In this document: positions 5,941-13,391 of the stretch, one piece after another
How positions within the stretch are numbered: position 1 is the first letter of the stretch
Layout of the letters: each line of letters opens with the position of its first letter
From: CAZVWW01 sp964631265
GTDB taxonomy: Bacteria > Thermotogota > Thermotogae > MWEM01
DNA: 16,773 bases
Assembly (NCBI GenBank): GCA_964631265.1
Contig: CAZVWW010000044.1
Location: 1 to 16,773, forward strand
Direction: 5' to 3'
The notes under the pieces: model-generated
What the model was told of the DNA's origin: nothing
What the model saw: the letters and a program-made list of their open reading frames with translations, nothing else
Database searches by the model: none
Translations under genes and position numbers: made by a program

Positions 5941-6960
5941 TTATTCGTCTTCCTTTTCATACCCGTTACTCTTTTGACGGGTCTCATCGTTATCATAATT
6001 GTTACTGTCCTCCGTGTTATTTCGGGACTCATCGGACTCATCTTCAGCTGCATTTCTGACAGGGCTGTTTTCCTGGAAGAGTTCTTTCACCGCCCCGATG
6101 CTTCCCAGTATTCCGGTCGTTTCAAGCGGCAGGAACACCTTTGAAGCCCTTCCGTTTGATATACTCTTCAACGCCTCCAGATACTTTATGGCAATAACGT
6201 CGTTGGTCGCCCGGCCGTCATGGATTGAATTAAAGACCTTTAATATGGCATTTGCCTGTCCCTGGGCTTCAGTTGAGAGTTTAAACTTGGTAGCATCTGC
6301 TTCGAGCCTGATGGACTCGGCTTTCCCCTGTGCTTCGAGAATCTTGGACTGTTTTGTTCCCTCGGCCCGGAGTATTTCAGATTGTTTGACCCCCTGTGCC
6401 TCGAGGATGGCCGCTCTTTTGATCCTCTCGGATTTCATCTGACGGCTCATGGCATCCGTTATATCCTGGGGTGGATCGATCCGTTTGATTTCGACCCTTG
6501 AGACTTTGACGCCCCATTTATCAGTGGCGTCATCGAGCACCTCACGGAGTTTGGCATTGATCATCTCTCGTGATGTCAAAGTCTGATCCAGTTCCAATTC
6601 GCCGACAACATTTCTGAGATTCGTCTGAGCAAGCTTAACCGCGGCCTGTTCAAACATTGAGACGTTATAAAGTACCATATATGCATCCGTTACCTTATAG
6701 TAGATGATAGCATCCACTGATACAACAACGTTGTCGTTTGTTATGACCTCCTGGGGCGGTACATCGATGACCATCTCTCTCATGTCGATCTTCGTCATTC
6801 TCTCGAATAGCGGGATGACAAAGTGAAGTCCGGCCTCTCCTATCCGGTTGAATTTTCCCAGTCTTTCTATCAGCCCTTTTTCATAAGGTCTTACGATCCG
6901 GATACCTGCTATGGCAAAGACAAAAACGAAGATAACTATAACAAGTAAAGCGATCAGCAT
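5941..6960 (-). CDS. SPFH-domain membrane protein (slipin/paraslipin, QmcA-like)
   Basis: This is a stomatin/prohibitin-type scaffold protein that oligomerises at the membrane. It has an N-terminal membrane segment (residues about 2-22) and then the SPFH core, starting IVRPYEKGLIERLGKF and including RIDPPQDITDAM. A long Ala/Glu/Lys/Gln-rich coiled-coil repeat follows (EAQGVKQSEILRAEG and similar, about residues 185-235), then a C-terminal region ending in a highly charged Asp/Glu/Asn tail of roughly 40 residues that is probably disordered. The 339-residue length is near other paraslipins. The ATG is 7 bases after AAGGAGG. It lies 21 bases after nfeD. Slipin-NfeD pairs are conserved across bacteria and archaea, where NfeD is thought to work with the SPFH protein in membrane quality control or microdomain organisation. 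Confidence 0.92.
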   Translation of the reverse strand: MLIALLVIVIFVFVFAIAGIRIVRPYEKGLIERLGKFNRIGEAGLHFVIPLFERMTKIDMREMVIDVPPQEVITNDNVVVSVDAIIYYKVTDAYMVLYNVSMFEQAAVKLAQTNLRNVVGELELDQTLTSREMINAKLREVLDDATDKWGVKVSRVEIKRIDPPQDITDAMSRQMKSERIKRAAILEAQGVKQSEILRAEGTKQSKILEAQGKAESIRLEADATKFKLSTEAQGQANAILKVFNSIHDGRATNDVIAIKYLEALKSISNGRASKVFLPLETTGILGSIGAVKELFQENSPVRNAAEDESDESRNNTEDSNNYDNDETRQKSNGYEKEDE

Positions 6961-6981
6961 CTCTTTTCCTCCTTTCGGTTG

Positions 6982-7428
6982 TTATACCTTTTTAACGGTC
7001 AGTTTTACACCGGTCAGGGAGAGCACTTCAACCTTACTCCCCTGCTCTATGGGTTCATCGTCGACGGGGATTGCCCGCCACTCTTCTCCGAGTATCTTGA
7101 CCAGTCCCTTTGACCCATCCGCTCTGATGGTACTGGTCACATAGCCGATCTTTCCGATTATCTCATCCTGAGCGATCTTTCTCGTTGAATCTTGTGATAT
7201 CCTGTTGGCAAATTTCTTAGCAAAGAGGATGAGGATAAATGAAAAGGCTGCAAAAAGAAGGATCTGCAATGTGATGGAATCGATCCAAAGCCATGCTAAA
7301 AGGGCTGTTATCATAGCGGCTATTCCAAAAAGTAAAGCAAAGAAAGTCACAGTAAACATTTCAAGTATGAGGAAAAGAAAACCGAGTATCAGCCAGATAA
7401 TATCCATTCCCAAAAAGTCCCAGTTCAT
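6982..7428 (-). CDS. Short NfeD-family membrane protein
   Basis: NfeD proteins are partners of SPFH proteins. This 148-residue form is the short type without the N-terminal ClpP-like protease domain. Hydrophobic segments cover about residues 8-75, giving two to four membrane passes. The C-terminal ~60 residues form the OB-fold expected for the family, from IGKIGYVTSTIRADGSKGLV to a closing LTGVKLTVKKV. The ATG at 7428 has the binding site AGAGGTGAT. An in-frame extension of 13 codons upstream has no such support and was not used. It lies directly before the slipin gene in the same operon. A weak terminator separates it from wecG, so it may also be transcribed on its own. Confidence 0.88.
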   Translation of the reverse strand: MNWDFLGMDIIWLILGFLFLILEMFTVTFFALLFGIAAMITALLAWLWIDSITLQILLFAAFSFILILFAKKFANRISQDSTRKIAQDEIIGKIGYVTSTIRADGSKGLVKILGEEWRAIPVDDEPIEQGSKVEVLSLTGVKLTVKKV

Positions 7429-7465
7429 AAGATCACCTCTTTTTTTGATGCTTTCTCTATTAGAC

Positions 7466-7495
7466 AAAAAAAATGAGTAAAAAATTCCTCATTCC
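7466..7495 (-). terminator. Weak intrinsic terminator overlapping the wecG stop codon
   Basis: On the - strand, GGAATGAG (7495-7488) can pair with CTCATTTT (7477-7470), six Watson-Crick pairs plus two G-U, with a 10-nt loop. It leads into a run of eight T (7473-7466). The wecG TGA lies inside the 5' arm. The low stem GC suggests partial termination with some read-through into nfeD. Confidence 0.55.
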
Positions 7496-8238
7496 TCTTT
7501 TATCCCGCTTTGTTTTGGAGTATTCCGGACCTGATGGATAAAAGATAAGATCTGAGGGATGACCTTTGCTTTTTTCAACGGGTGTTTCGCGATTCTGTAC
7601 AACCATTCCAAATTGGCTTTCTGGACCCACCCGGGAGCCCGTTTTTCAGTTTTCGCGTATATATCCAGCGAACCACCAACCCCGATTGCAAGCGTGCAAC
7701 CGGTTTTCTGAAAATGCTCATTTATCCACTTTTCCTGTTTGGGAGCCCCGAGACCGACAAAGAGAATGTCCGTTTTGCTCTTGCGTACTGCTTCTACAAT
7801 GGACGCTTCCTTTTCCTCATCAAAAAAACCGTTTCCGGTACCGGCAACGCTGATGCCCGTTAGGGCAGAGAGGTTCTCTGCAGCCTTCTTTGCAACACCG
7901 TGAGCTCCCCCGAGAAAAAAAGACGTGAGTCCCTCTTCATTTCCAATCTCACATATCCTCTTCATCAGCTCAACGCCTGGATAGCGCGTTATCGTTATAC
8001 CATTCATTCTTTTTATGGCCCATGACAAACCCGTCCCGTCCGGAATAACCACAGACTCTCCGATAGCTTCTCTGGCGGTTTCGTCGTTCAGATAGTAATA
8101 AGCTATTTGAGCATTCATGGTGGTAATCTTTATCCTCTCTTTTTCGAGCAGGCATTTTCTGATGTGTTGTTCTATTGTGTTTTTCCCCGATGAAACGATC
8201 TGTAAACCAAAAAAACGGGTATAGGATAAATCTCTCAT
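7489..8238 (-). CDS. WecG/TagA/CpsF-family glycosyltransferase
   Basis: Members transfer N-acetylmannosamine-type sugars onto lipid-linked GlcNAc in surface polysaccharide or teichoic acid synthesis (GT26). Family marks are FFGLQIVSS at the N-terminus, TMNAQIAYYY, VVIPDGTGLSWA with the conserved Asp, TRYPGVELM, FFLGGAHGVA, ILFVGLGAPKQEKW and GVGGSLD. C-terminal basic and aromatic stretches (RAPGWVQKANLEWLYRIAKHP) follow, which in TagA help membrane association. The 249 residues fit the family. The ATG at 8238 has no Shine-Dalgarno; it lies only 6 bases after a -10 box (TGATACAAT), so the mRNA is probably leaderless. An in-frame TGA lies five codons upstream, which rules out a longer start. 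The exact sugar substrate is unknown, and no other glycan genes are adjacent. Confidence 0.9.
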   Translation of the reverse strand: MRDLSYTRFFGLQIVSSGKNTIEQHIRKCLLEKERIKITTMNAQIAYYYLNDETAREAIGESVVIPDGTGLSWAIKRMNGITITRYPGVELMKRICEIGNEEGLTSFFLGGAHGVAKKAAENLSALTGISVAGTGNGFFDEEKEASIVEAVRKSKTDILFVGLGAPKQEKWINEHFQKTGCTLAIGVGGSLDIYAKTEKRAPGWVQKANLEWLYRIAKHPLKKAKVIPQILSFIHQVRNTPKQSGIKEE

Positions 8239-8244
8239 GTGTTT

Positions 8245-8253
8245 ATTGTATCA
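8245..8253 (-). promoter_or_regulatory. Promoter of wecG (extended -10), probably giving a leaderless mRNA
   Basis: On the - strand, TGATACAAT (8253-8245) is an extended -10 with 5 of 6 consensus bases. Six bases separate it from the A of the wecG ATG (8238), so transcription would start at or very near the start codon. The -35 region is poor (TTCATT at 16 bases). Confidence 0.65.
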
Positions 8254-8272
8254 GATTTGATTGGAAAATGAA

Positions 8273-8281
8273 TGGTATAAT
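8273..8281 (+). promoter_or_regulatory. Promoter of the pyridoxal kinase-like gene (extended -10)
   Basis: TGGTATAAT on the + strand is a perfect extended -10. Transcription would begin near 8288, about 22 bases before the GTG start. It is divergent from the wecG promoter, with the two -10 boxes about 20 bases apart (8253 and 8273), so RNA polymerases at the two sites would compete. Confidence 0.72.
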
Positions 8282-8309
8282 CAGTGAAAAGATAGTCTGG
8301 AGTGATAAT

Positions 8310-9182
8310 GTGAAGAATGTTGTTCCGAGAATTGCGGCGATCCATGATATCTCAGGCTTCGGGAGGGCGTCTTTGACGGTGATTATACCGATCCTGTCTA
8401 ATATGGGCATTCAGGTATGTCCGATGCCAACCGCTGTTTTATCCACGCACACGGGGGGATTTAAAGATTTTGAGTTTGTCGATCTGACAGAGCACATGGC
8501 CGGGTATATGAATCACTGGAAGAGCTTGAAGCTGACGTTTGAAACGATATACAGCGGGTTTCTCGGTTCTTCCAGGCAGATAGCCCTGGTGAAAGAGTTC
8601 TTTGACCTGTTCGGCCGGTCGGAACAACTGAAAGTGGTTGATCCGGTTATGGGGGATGAAGGACGGCTTTATCAGACCGTCACTGATTCCATGGTGAAGG
8701 GGATGCGGGGATTGATTGGCATGGCGGACCTGATAACCCCCAATATCACAGAGGCAGCATTCTTACTTGAACAACCTGTGCCTGAACACATGGGAGATGA
8801 AGATGTTAAGAAATGGCTGAAGACTCTGTCGCAAATGGGCCCGAAGTACGCCGTCATTACAAGCGTGCCGGATAGCCGGAAACCCAAAATGACATCCACC
8901 TATGCCTTTAATTCAGAGGATAAGCGATTCTGGAAAGTGACCTGCGATTATATACCGGCGTATTATCCCGGGACGGGAGACATGTTCACCAGTGTCCTTG
9001 TTGGAGGTCTTATGACGGGAGACAGCCTGCCGCTGGCACTCGACAGGGCCCAGCATTTTGTGTCTCTGTCCATAAGGGCAACATTCGGCTACAAAATGCC
9101 TCATCGTGACGGGGTTCTCCTTGAGAGAGTCCTTGACAGTCTCAAGGCACCGGTGACATCAACCTCTTATGAATTGATTTAA
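8310..9182 (+). CDS. Pyridoxal/pyridoxamine kinase-like protein (ribokinase superfamily)
   Basis: This probably phosphorylates pyridoxal, pyridoxamine or pyridoxine with ATP in B6 salvage. PdxK/PdxY-type features are the N-terminal AIHDISGFGRASLTV, MPTAVLSTHTGGF, the core VVDPVMGDEGRLYQ, LITPNITEAAFLL, and YPGTGDMFTSVLVGG, in which the GTGD supplies the anion hole and catalytic Asp. The start was set at GTG 8310 because GGAGTGAT lies just before it and the family N-terminus begins there. The open frame extends to 8175 but would run back through the promoter and antisense to wecG. The protein has 290 residues (family about 280-290). The stop shares TTAA with the stop of the convergent sensor kinase. 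ThiD-like or other B6-vitamer specificity cannot be excluded. Confidence 0.88.
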   Translation: MKNVVPRIAAIHDISGFGRASLTVIIPILSNMGIQVCPMPTAVLSTHTGGFKDFEFVDLTEHMAGYMNHWKSLKLTFETIYSGFLGSSRQIALVKEFFDLFGRSEQLKVVDPVMGDEGRLYQTVTDSMVKGMRGLIGMADLITPNITEAAFLLEQPVPEHMGDEDVKKWLKTLSQMGPKYAVITSVPDSRKPKMTSTYAFNSEDKRFWKVTCDYIPAYYPGTGDMFTSVLVGGLMTGDSLPLALDRAQHFVSLSIRATFGYKMPHRDGVLLERVLDSLKAPVTSTSYELI

Positions 9183-12100
9183 TTGTTGTCGGTGTTAATG
9201 ATCGCCTGAACGTTCTCCCATTCTTTTTCAAGTTCGTTGAATTTCGTTGAGATATTTTCCCTTTCACCCTCTTGAATGGTCTTTTCTATCTCGCGTGAGA
9301 TATCAGCCATTCTCTCAAAGCAGATTTCCCGCGAGGTTCCTTTTATTGCATGGGCCTTTTTTTCAAGGGTGTCTTCATCGTTGTTTTCCACTGCATTTCT
9401 TAAATCAGTTATATTCATGTTAATATCTTTTATGGCTGTGTTGATTAGAATCTGGTATGTTTCCTCGTCACCATCTATCTTTTCAAGGATCTTTTCCTCA
9501 TTGAAATGGTGTTTTCTTTCCTGTTCTTCTTTTGCCTGCTTTATTCTTTCGTCGACGGCTGATTTACGACCGTCAAAATACTTGTCAAGATATTGATTCA
9601 GTTGCTCCCTGTCAACGGGTTTTGTGAGAAACTCATCCATTCCGGCTTTCAGACAGTCTTCTTTTTTACCCTTGATTGCTTCAGCTGTTAAAGCGATGAT
9701 GGGCGTGTCTCTGTTGGAGGAGTTGCTTTCCTGCCGTATCTTTCGAGTTGCTTCTATCCCGTCCATCTCCGGCATCTGTATATCCATGAAGATGAGGTCT
9801 ATTGGCTGTTCAACGGCATTCTGATAGGCCTCTTTCCCGTTTTTGGCCTCTATGATTGTTGAATCGGGAAGCGCTTTAGTGATGAGCGTTTTAATCAACA
9901 GCAGGTTCATCGCTACATCTTCAGCAATCATGATTCGCGGGGTTTCATCTGAAAGTGCCTGAGGTTGTTTGTTCGATTCCACCGTAATCTCTTTGGATGA
10001 GGTTTGTTGATCCGTTTGAGTTGCTTTTTCAGAGGTCCTTTCCATGAAATATTCGGTTGAAAACTCAAAAGAAAAAGTTGATCCAACACCTTCCCGGCTC
10101 TCTAAACGAATGCCGGTCCCCATTTTTTCTGCGATCAGATTGGAGATGGTCAGACCCAGCCCTGTGCCCCCGTATTGTCTGCTTGTAGAAATATCAGCCT
10201 GTGTAAAGGCTTTGAAGAGGCTTTTCTTCTGTGCTTCACTGATACCGATTCCTGTGTCTTTAACCGAGAAGAAGAACCTTCCGTTCTTTTCATCGATCTT
10301 TTCATAATCCACTCTCAATTCTACAAAACCTTTGTCTGTGAATTTTATGGCGTTGCTCAGCAGGTTGATGAGGATTTGTTTGAGTCTTAACGGATCCACG
10401 AGGGCATAAACGGGAAGCTCCGGAGCGACTGTATGTCTCAGTTCGATCCCCTTCTCCTCCGCTGTATATTTAACGATATCAAGTGTTTCTTCTATCAGTT
10501 CTTCCATATCCGTATGGACACTTTCAAGATCCATCTTACCGGCTTCTATCTTTGAAAAATCCAGTATATCGTTGATAATACCCAAAAGTGAATGAGCTGA
10601 GTTATTAATGCTCTGAGTGTAAGCCTTCTGCGTCTTGTTTAACGGTGTTTCAACCAATAGGTCGCTGAATCCGATAACGGTATTCAGCGGGGTTCTGATC
10701 TCATGGCTCATATTGGCCAGAAAGCTTGATTTGGCGGTGTTAGCCGCCTCGGCTTTCTCTTTTTTCAGTTTGAGATCGATCGCTTTTTTAATGAGAAACA
10801 GGACAAATAAGACAATTAAAATATAGATAAGATAGGCCCACCACGTTCTATAGGGAGGGTTACTGATACTTAATTCGATAACATTCTTTTCATCGCTCCA
10901 TACCCCGTTGTTGTTGGATGCCTTCACTTTGAAGCGATAATTTCCAGGGGGCAGACTGGAATAACTGACAAAGTTCCGGTTGCCGGAGTAGATCCAATCC
11001 TCATTCAATCCTTCCAGTTTATAGGCATACTGGTTTTTCTCGGGGGAATGGTAATCAATACCGACAAATTCAAATGAAATGAAGTTTTTGTCATGTGGCA
11101 GTGTGATTTCTTCCAGGAGGAAATGGGGTTTATCACTCTCGTAGGTTTCGTTCATGACTTTTACATCAATGACCTGTACCTCCGGTTTATGTTGATTTGA
11201 AGACTCAGGGGAACTCTTAAAGGCATACACCCCGTGCATACTGCCAAAATACATCGTGCCGTCTGCTGTTTTTTCATGTCCCGGTGTAAAATCCATTCCC
11301 CATAGGCCATCATCTTCTGAAAGGGTTGTAAAGACTTCCGTCTCCGGGTTGAAAACACTGATTCCGTACGTGGTACTTAACCAGAGTTTTCCAGATTTGT
11401 CCTCGAGGATCGCCAGGATGATGTTGTCGGAAAGGCCGTCCTTTTCGGTATAGTGTGTAAAGCTTTCGTCTTTTTTCTTGAAGAGGTTCAAACCGCCACT
11501 GGTCGTTCCAATCCAGAGTTGATCCTTGTCATCGGCAAAGACTGACCTGACGGTGTTGTTGCTTAAGCTGTTCTTATCGTCGGGGTTATTCAGGTATTTG
11601 ACAAAGCCGTCACTTTGTTCATCATATCTGTTGAGCCCTTCATTGGTTCCTATCCAGATAATCTGGTCAGGATCCATTGTTATGTTGTAAACCAGGTTGT
11701 TGCTCAAGCTGTCCGGGTTGTCGGGATCGTGCCTGTAATTGGTGAAGGTGTTTTCCTCACGGTTCCATATATCCATACCGTTTTCATAATATCCGATCCA
11801 AAGCCGGCCCTCCGCATCTTCTTCCATTGCAAAGGGTATATTCCCGCTTGGCGTATTGACTGTATCATCACTCCCGTAGACTTCAAAATCGTCTGTTTCT
11901 CTTCTGAACCTGTTGAGTCCATCATTTGTCCCGATCCAGATGTTCTGCTTGCTGTCCTCGTACAGGAAAGTGACAATATCGTTGCTGAGAGAGTCAGGAT
12001 CCTCCGGATCATGCTGATAATGAACCATTTTATTCTCTTCTTTGATATAGCGGTTCAATCCGGTGCCGTATGCGCCTATCCACAGATCCCCTTTGTGATC

Positions 12101-13231
12101 CTCCAGTATGGCGTAGATCTTCCCCCTCGATACCTCATGATCGTCTTTCGCGTCACTTGAAAAAACACGGTAGTCTTTTTTATTCCGGTTCAGTTTGTTA
12201 ATCCCGTTCCCGTTTGTTCCGATCCAGATGATGCCGGAATTATCCTCGAAGATGGAATAAACGATATCGTGGCTGAGGGTCTTCGCTTTATTCTTATCGT
12301 ATCGGTACGTATTCAGTTCATTTGTTTCGGGGATATATTCGAAAAGGCCTCCGCCCCAGCTACCCAGCCAGATGTGTTCGGGATCCTGAGCATTAACCGT
12401 ATAGATCTTATCATCCGGTGTTTTGAGTGTCTTCATAGCTCCGGATTCAGGATCAAATCGTACAAGGCCGGCTCCCCAGTTTCCAATCCAGAGAATGCCG
12501 TTATCATCCTCTTTGATAGCCATTACAAAAGGACTTTCCAGTCCCTGTGTGCCAGTCTCTTCGGTGTCCTGATCATCCGGGTTTTTGGTCAGATGATGTT
12601 CGAAGTGATTTTTTTCTGGATTATATGAGTCCAAACCCCCGTAGGAGCCGATCCAGAGTCTTCCCTTTGAATCACAGAGGAGCGAACGTATCGTGTTATC
12701 GGAGATTGAATGGGTGTTTGCCTTCTCGGCATAATATTGCCTGAACTCTCCGGTTCCGGTGTCAAGCCTGTTCAATCCGTTTAGAGTCCCCACCCAGATG
12801 TCTCCTCCGGCTCCTTTTGTTATCGCGGTTACCACCGGATCACTTAGCGTTGTTTTGTCATGAGGATCGTGTTTGAAAGAGGTGAAAGTCTCGGTGTTGA
12901 TGTCAAAACGGGTTAAGCCGTTGTAGGTCCCCAACCAGAGAATATTGCTTTCATAATCGAGATACATGGTTTGAATGAGATTATGCGGGATGCTGTTTGG
13001 CTCATAGGGATCATGACCGTAGTGAACAAAGTTCTTCCCGTCATAACGGTTCAGTCCGCCCTGTGTCCCGAACCACAGAAAACCGTTTTTGTCCTGGACA
13101 ATGGAAGATACAGAGGAATTGGCAAGGCCTTCTTTTCGGGTTAGGTGGTCGAACAGGTATCTGTTATCCCGGGAAAAGACCAACAGGGTCAGAAAGACCA
13201 TGAAAATCGTTATCATATATATATTTTTAAT
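9179..13231 (-). CDS. Giant hybrid sensor histidine kinase: 14 propeller blades, Y_Y_Y, HisKA, HATPase, REC, HPt
   Basis: This is a one-protein phosphorelay with an extracytoplasmic sensor. After a signal peptide or N-terminal anchor (hydrophobic to about residue 20), about 14 two-component-propeller repeats run to about residue 690. Each carries a W-[IFLV]-G-[TNSA] strand, enough for two seven-bladed propellers. A Y_Y_Y domain follows (about 720-785), then a membrane segment near 790-810. HisKA comes next with the phospho-acceptor in SHEIRTPLN (about 841), the ATPase boxes NLLSNAIKF, DTGIGI and GGTGLGLTIS, a receiver (Asp in FMDIQMPEMDG, about 1146; Lys in FLTKPVD), and an HPt domain with His in HAIKGTS (about 1293). 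No DNA-binding output domain is present, so the final response regulator is elsewhere. Start: AUU at 13231, 6 bases after AGAGGTG. The in-frame TTG 13237 is too close to that site, ATG 13216 is 23 bases away, and GTG 13258 has no site. The ligand is unknown; related HTCS proteins sense glycans. Confidence 0.9.
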   Translation of the reverse strand: MKNIYMITIFMVFLTLLVFSRDNRYLFDHLTRKEGLANSSVSSIVQDKNGFLWFGTQGGLNRYDGKNFVHYGHDPYEPNSIPHNLIQTMYLDYESNILWLGTYNGLTRFDINTETFTSFKHDPHDKTTLSDPVVTAITKGAGGDIWVGTLNGLNRLDTGTGEFRQYYAEKANTHSISDNTIRSLLCDSKGRLWIGSYGGLDSYNPEKNHFEHHLTKNPDDQDTEETGTQGLESPFVMAIKEDDNGILWIGNWGAGLVRFDPESGAMKTLKTPDDKIYTVNAQDPEHIWLGSWGGGLFEYIPETNELNTYRYDKNKAKTLSHDIVYSIFEDNSGIIWIGTNGNGINKLNRNKKDYRVFSSDAKDDHEVSRGKIYAILEDHKGDLWIGAYGTGLNRYIKEENKMVHYQHDPEDPDSLSNDIVTFLYEDSKQNIWIGTNDGLNRFRRETDDFEVYGSDDTVNTPSGNIPFAMEEDAEGRLWIGYYENGMDIWNREENTFTNYRHDPDNPDSLSNNLVYNITMDPDQIIWIGTNEGLNRYDEQSDGFVKYLNNPDDKNSLSNNTVRSVFADDKDQLWIGTTSGGLNLFKKKDESFTHYTEKDGLSDNIILAILEDKSGKLWLSTTYGISVFNPETEVFTTLSEDDGLWGMDFTPGHEKTADGTMYFGSMHGVYAFKSSPESSNQHKPEVQVIDVKVMNETYESDKPHFLLEEITLPHDKNFISFEFVGIDYHSPEKNQYAYKLEGLNEDWIYSGNRNFVSYSSLPPGNYRFKVKASNNNGVWSDEKNVIELSISNPPYRTWWAYLIYILIVLFVLFLIKKAIDLKLKKEKAEAANTAKSSFLANMSHEIRTPLNTVIGFSDLLVETPLNKTQKAYTQSINNSAHSLLGIINDILDFSKIEAGKMDLESVHTDMEELIEETLDIVKYTAEEKGIELRHTVAPELPVYALVDPLRLKQILINLLSNAIKFTDKGFVELRVDYEKIDEKNGRFFFSVKDTGIGISEAQKKSLFKAFTQADISTSRQYGGTGLGLTISNLIAEKMGTGIRLESREGVGSTFSFEFSTEYFMERTSEKATQTDQQTSSKEITVESNKQPQALSDETPRIMIAEDVAMNLLLIKTLITKALPDSTIIEAKNGKEAYQNAVEQPIDLIFMDIQMPEMDGIEATRKIRQESNSSNRDTPIIALTAEAIKGKKEDCLKAGMDEFLTKPVDREQLNQYLDKYFDGRKSAVDERIKQAKEEQERKHHFNEEKILEKIDGDEETYQILINTAIKDINMNITDLRNAVENNDEDTLEKKAHAIKGTSREICFERMADISREIEKTIQEGERENISTKFNELEKEWENVQAIINTDNN

Positions 13232-13237
13232 GGGCAA

Positions 13238-13244
13238 CACCTCT
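13238..13244 (-). promoter_or_regulatory. Ribosome binding site that points to an AUU start for the sensor kinase
   Basis: AGAGGTG on the - strand lies 6 bases before ATT (13231-13229). The resulting N-terminus would read (M)KNIYMITIF, a normal signal-peptide opening with a Lys at position 2. The spacing matches that of the nfeD, phzF and proA binding sites. Confidence 0.55.
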
Positions 13245-13334
13245 TTCTGTGATCGCACGAAGCGTTTTAAAGCCTTCTATAAGTGCATTTAAACGCCATC
13301 AAGGTTAGTTCTTAAGCAATAACGTCTACGCTTA

Positions 13335-13343
13335 ATGATACCA
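13335..13343 (-). promoter_or_regulatory. Promoter candidate for the sensor kinase (extended -10)
   Basis: TGGTATCAT on the - strand is an extended -10 with 5 of 6 consensus bases. It would start an mRNA near 13328, with about 97 nt of 5' UTR before the AUU start. No clear -35 is present. It lies about 20 bases beyond the T-run of the upstream terminator. The UTR holds an A/T-rich hairpin at 13262-13296 but no recognised riboswitch. Confidence 0.55.
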
Positions 13344-13364
13344 TATTTCAAGTCGCTCCAGAGT

Positions 13365-13391
13365 AAAAAACCCCTCAAGTGTTTTGAAGAA
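13365..13391 (-). terminator. Weak intrinsic terminator downstream of proA-proB-phzF
   Basis: On the - strand, TTCTTCAA (13391-13384) pairs with TTGAGGGG (13378-13371), including three G-U pairs, around an AACAC loop, followed by T6 (13370-13365). It lies about 120 bases after the phzF stop. The 13392-13511 stretch shows no gene that I can support. Confidence 0.55.

Noticed and set aside
5902..6144. 80-codon + strand ORF with hydrophobic N-terminus opposite the slipin gene
   Set aside because: It is antisense to the slipin C-terminal tail, starts at TTG without a binding site, and its hydrophobicity follows from the acidic/Asn-rich tail read on the other strand. The TATAAT before it was kept only as part of the operator region.
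8175..8309. N-terminal extension of the pyridoxal kinase-like gene to 8175
   Set aside because: It would begin inside wecG on the opposite strand and run through the gene's own promoter. The GTG at 8310 has a good binding site and matches the family N-terminus.
11615..12160. 181-codon + strand ORF opposite the sensor kinase propeller
   Set aside because: It is a mirror of the repeated propeller codons, with no start site or family features.
9179..13258. Regular WIG-type periodicity as a DNA repeat or CRISPR-like array
   Set aside because: The period (about 140-150 bases) comes from the protein propeller blades and the copies differ at DNA level.
13267..13299. 10-codon ORF in the kinase 5' UTR as a possible regulatory uORF
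   Set aside because: There is no Shine-Dalgarno sequence and no unusual codon run; a chance ORF of this size is expected.
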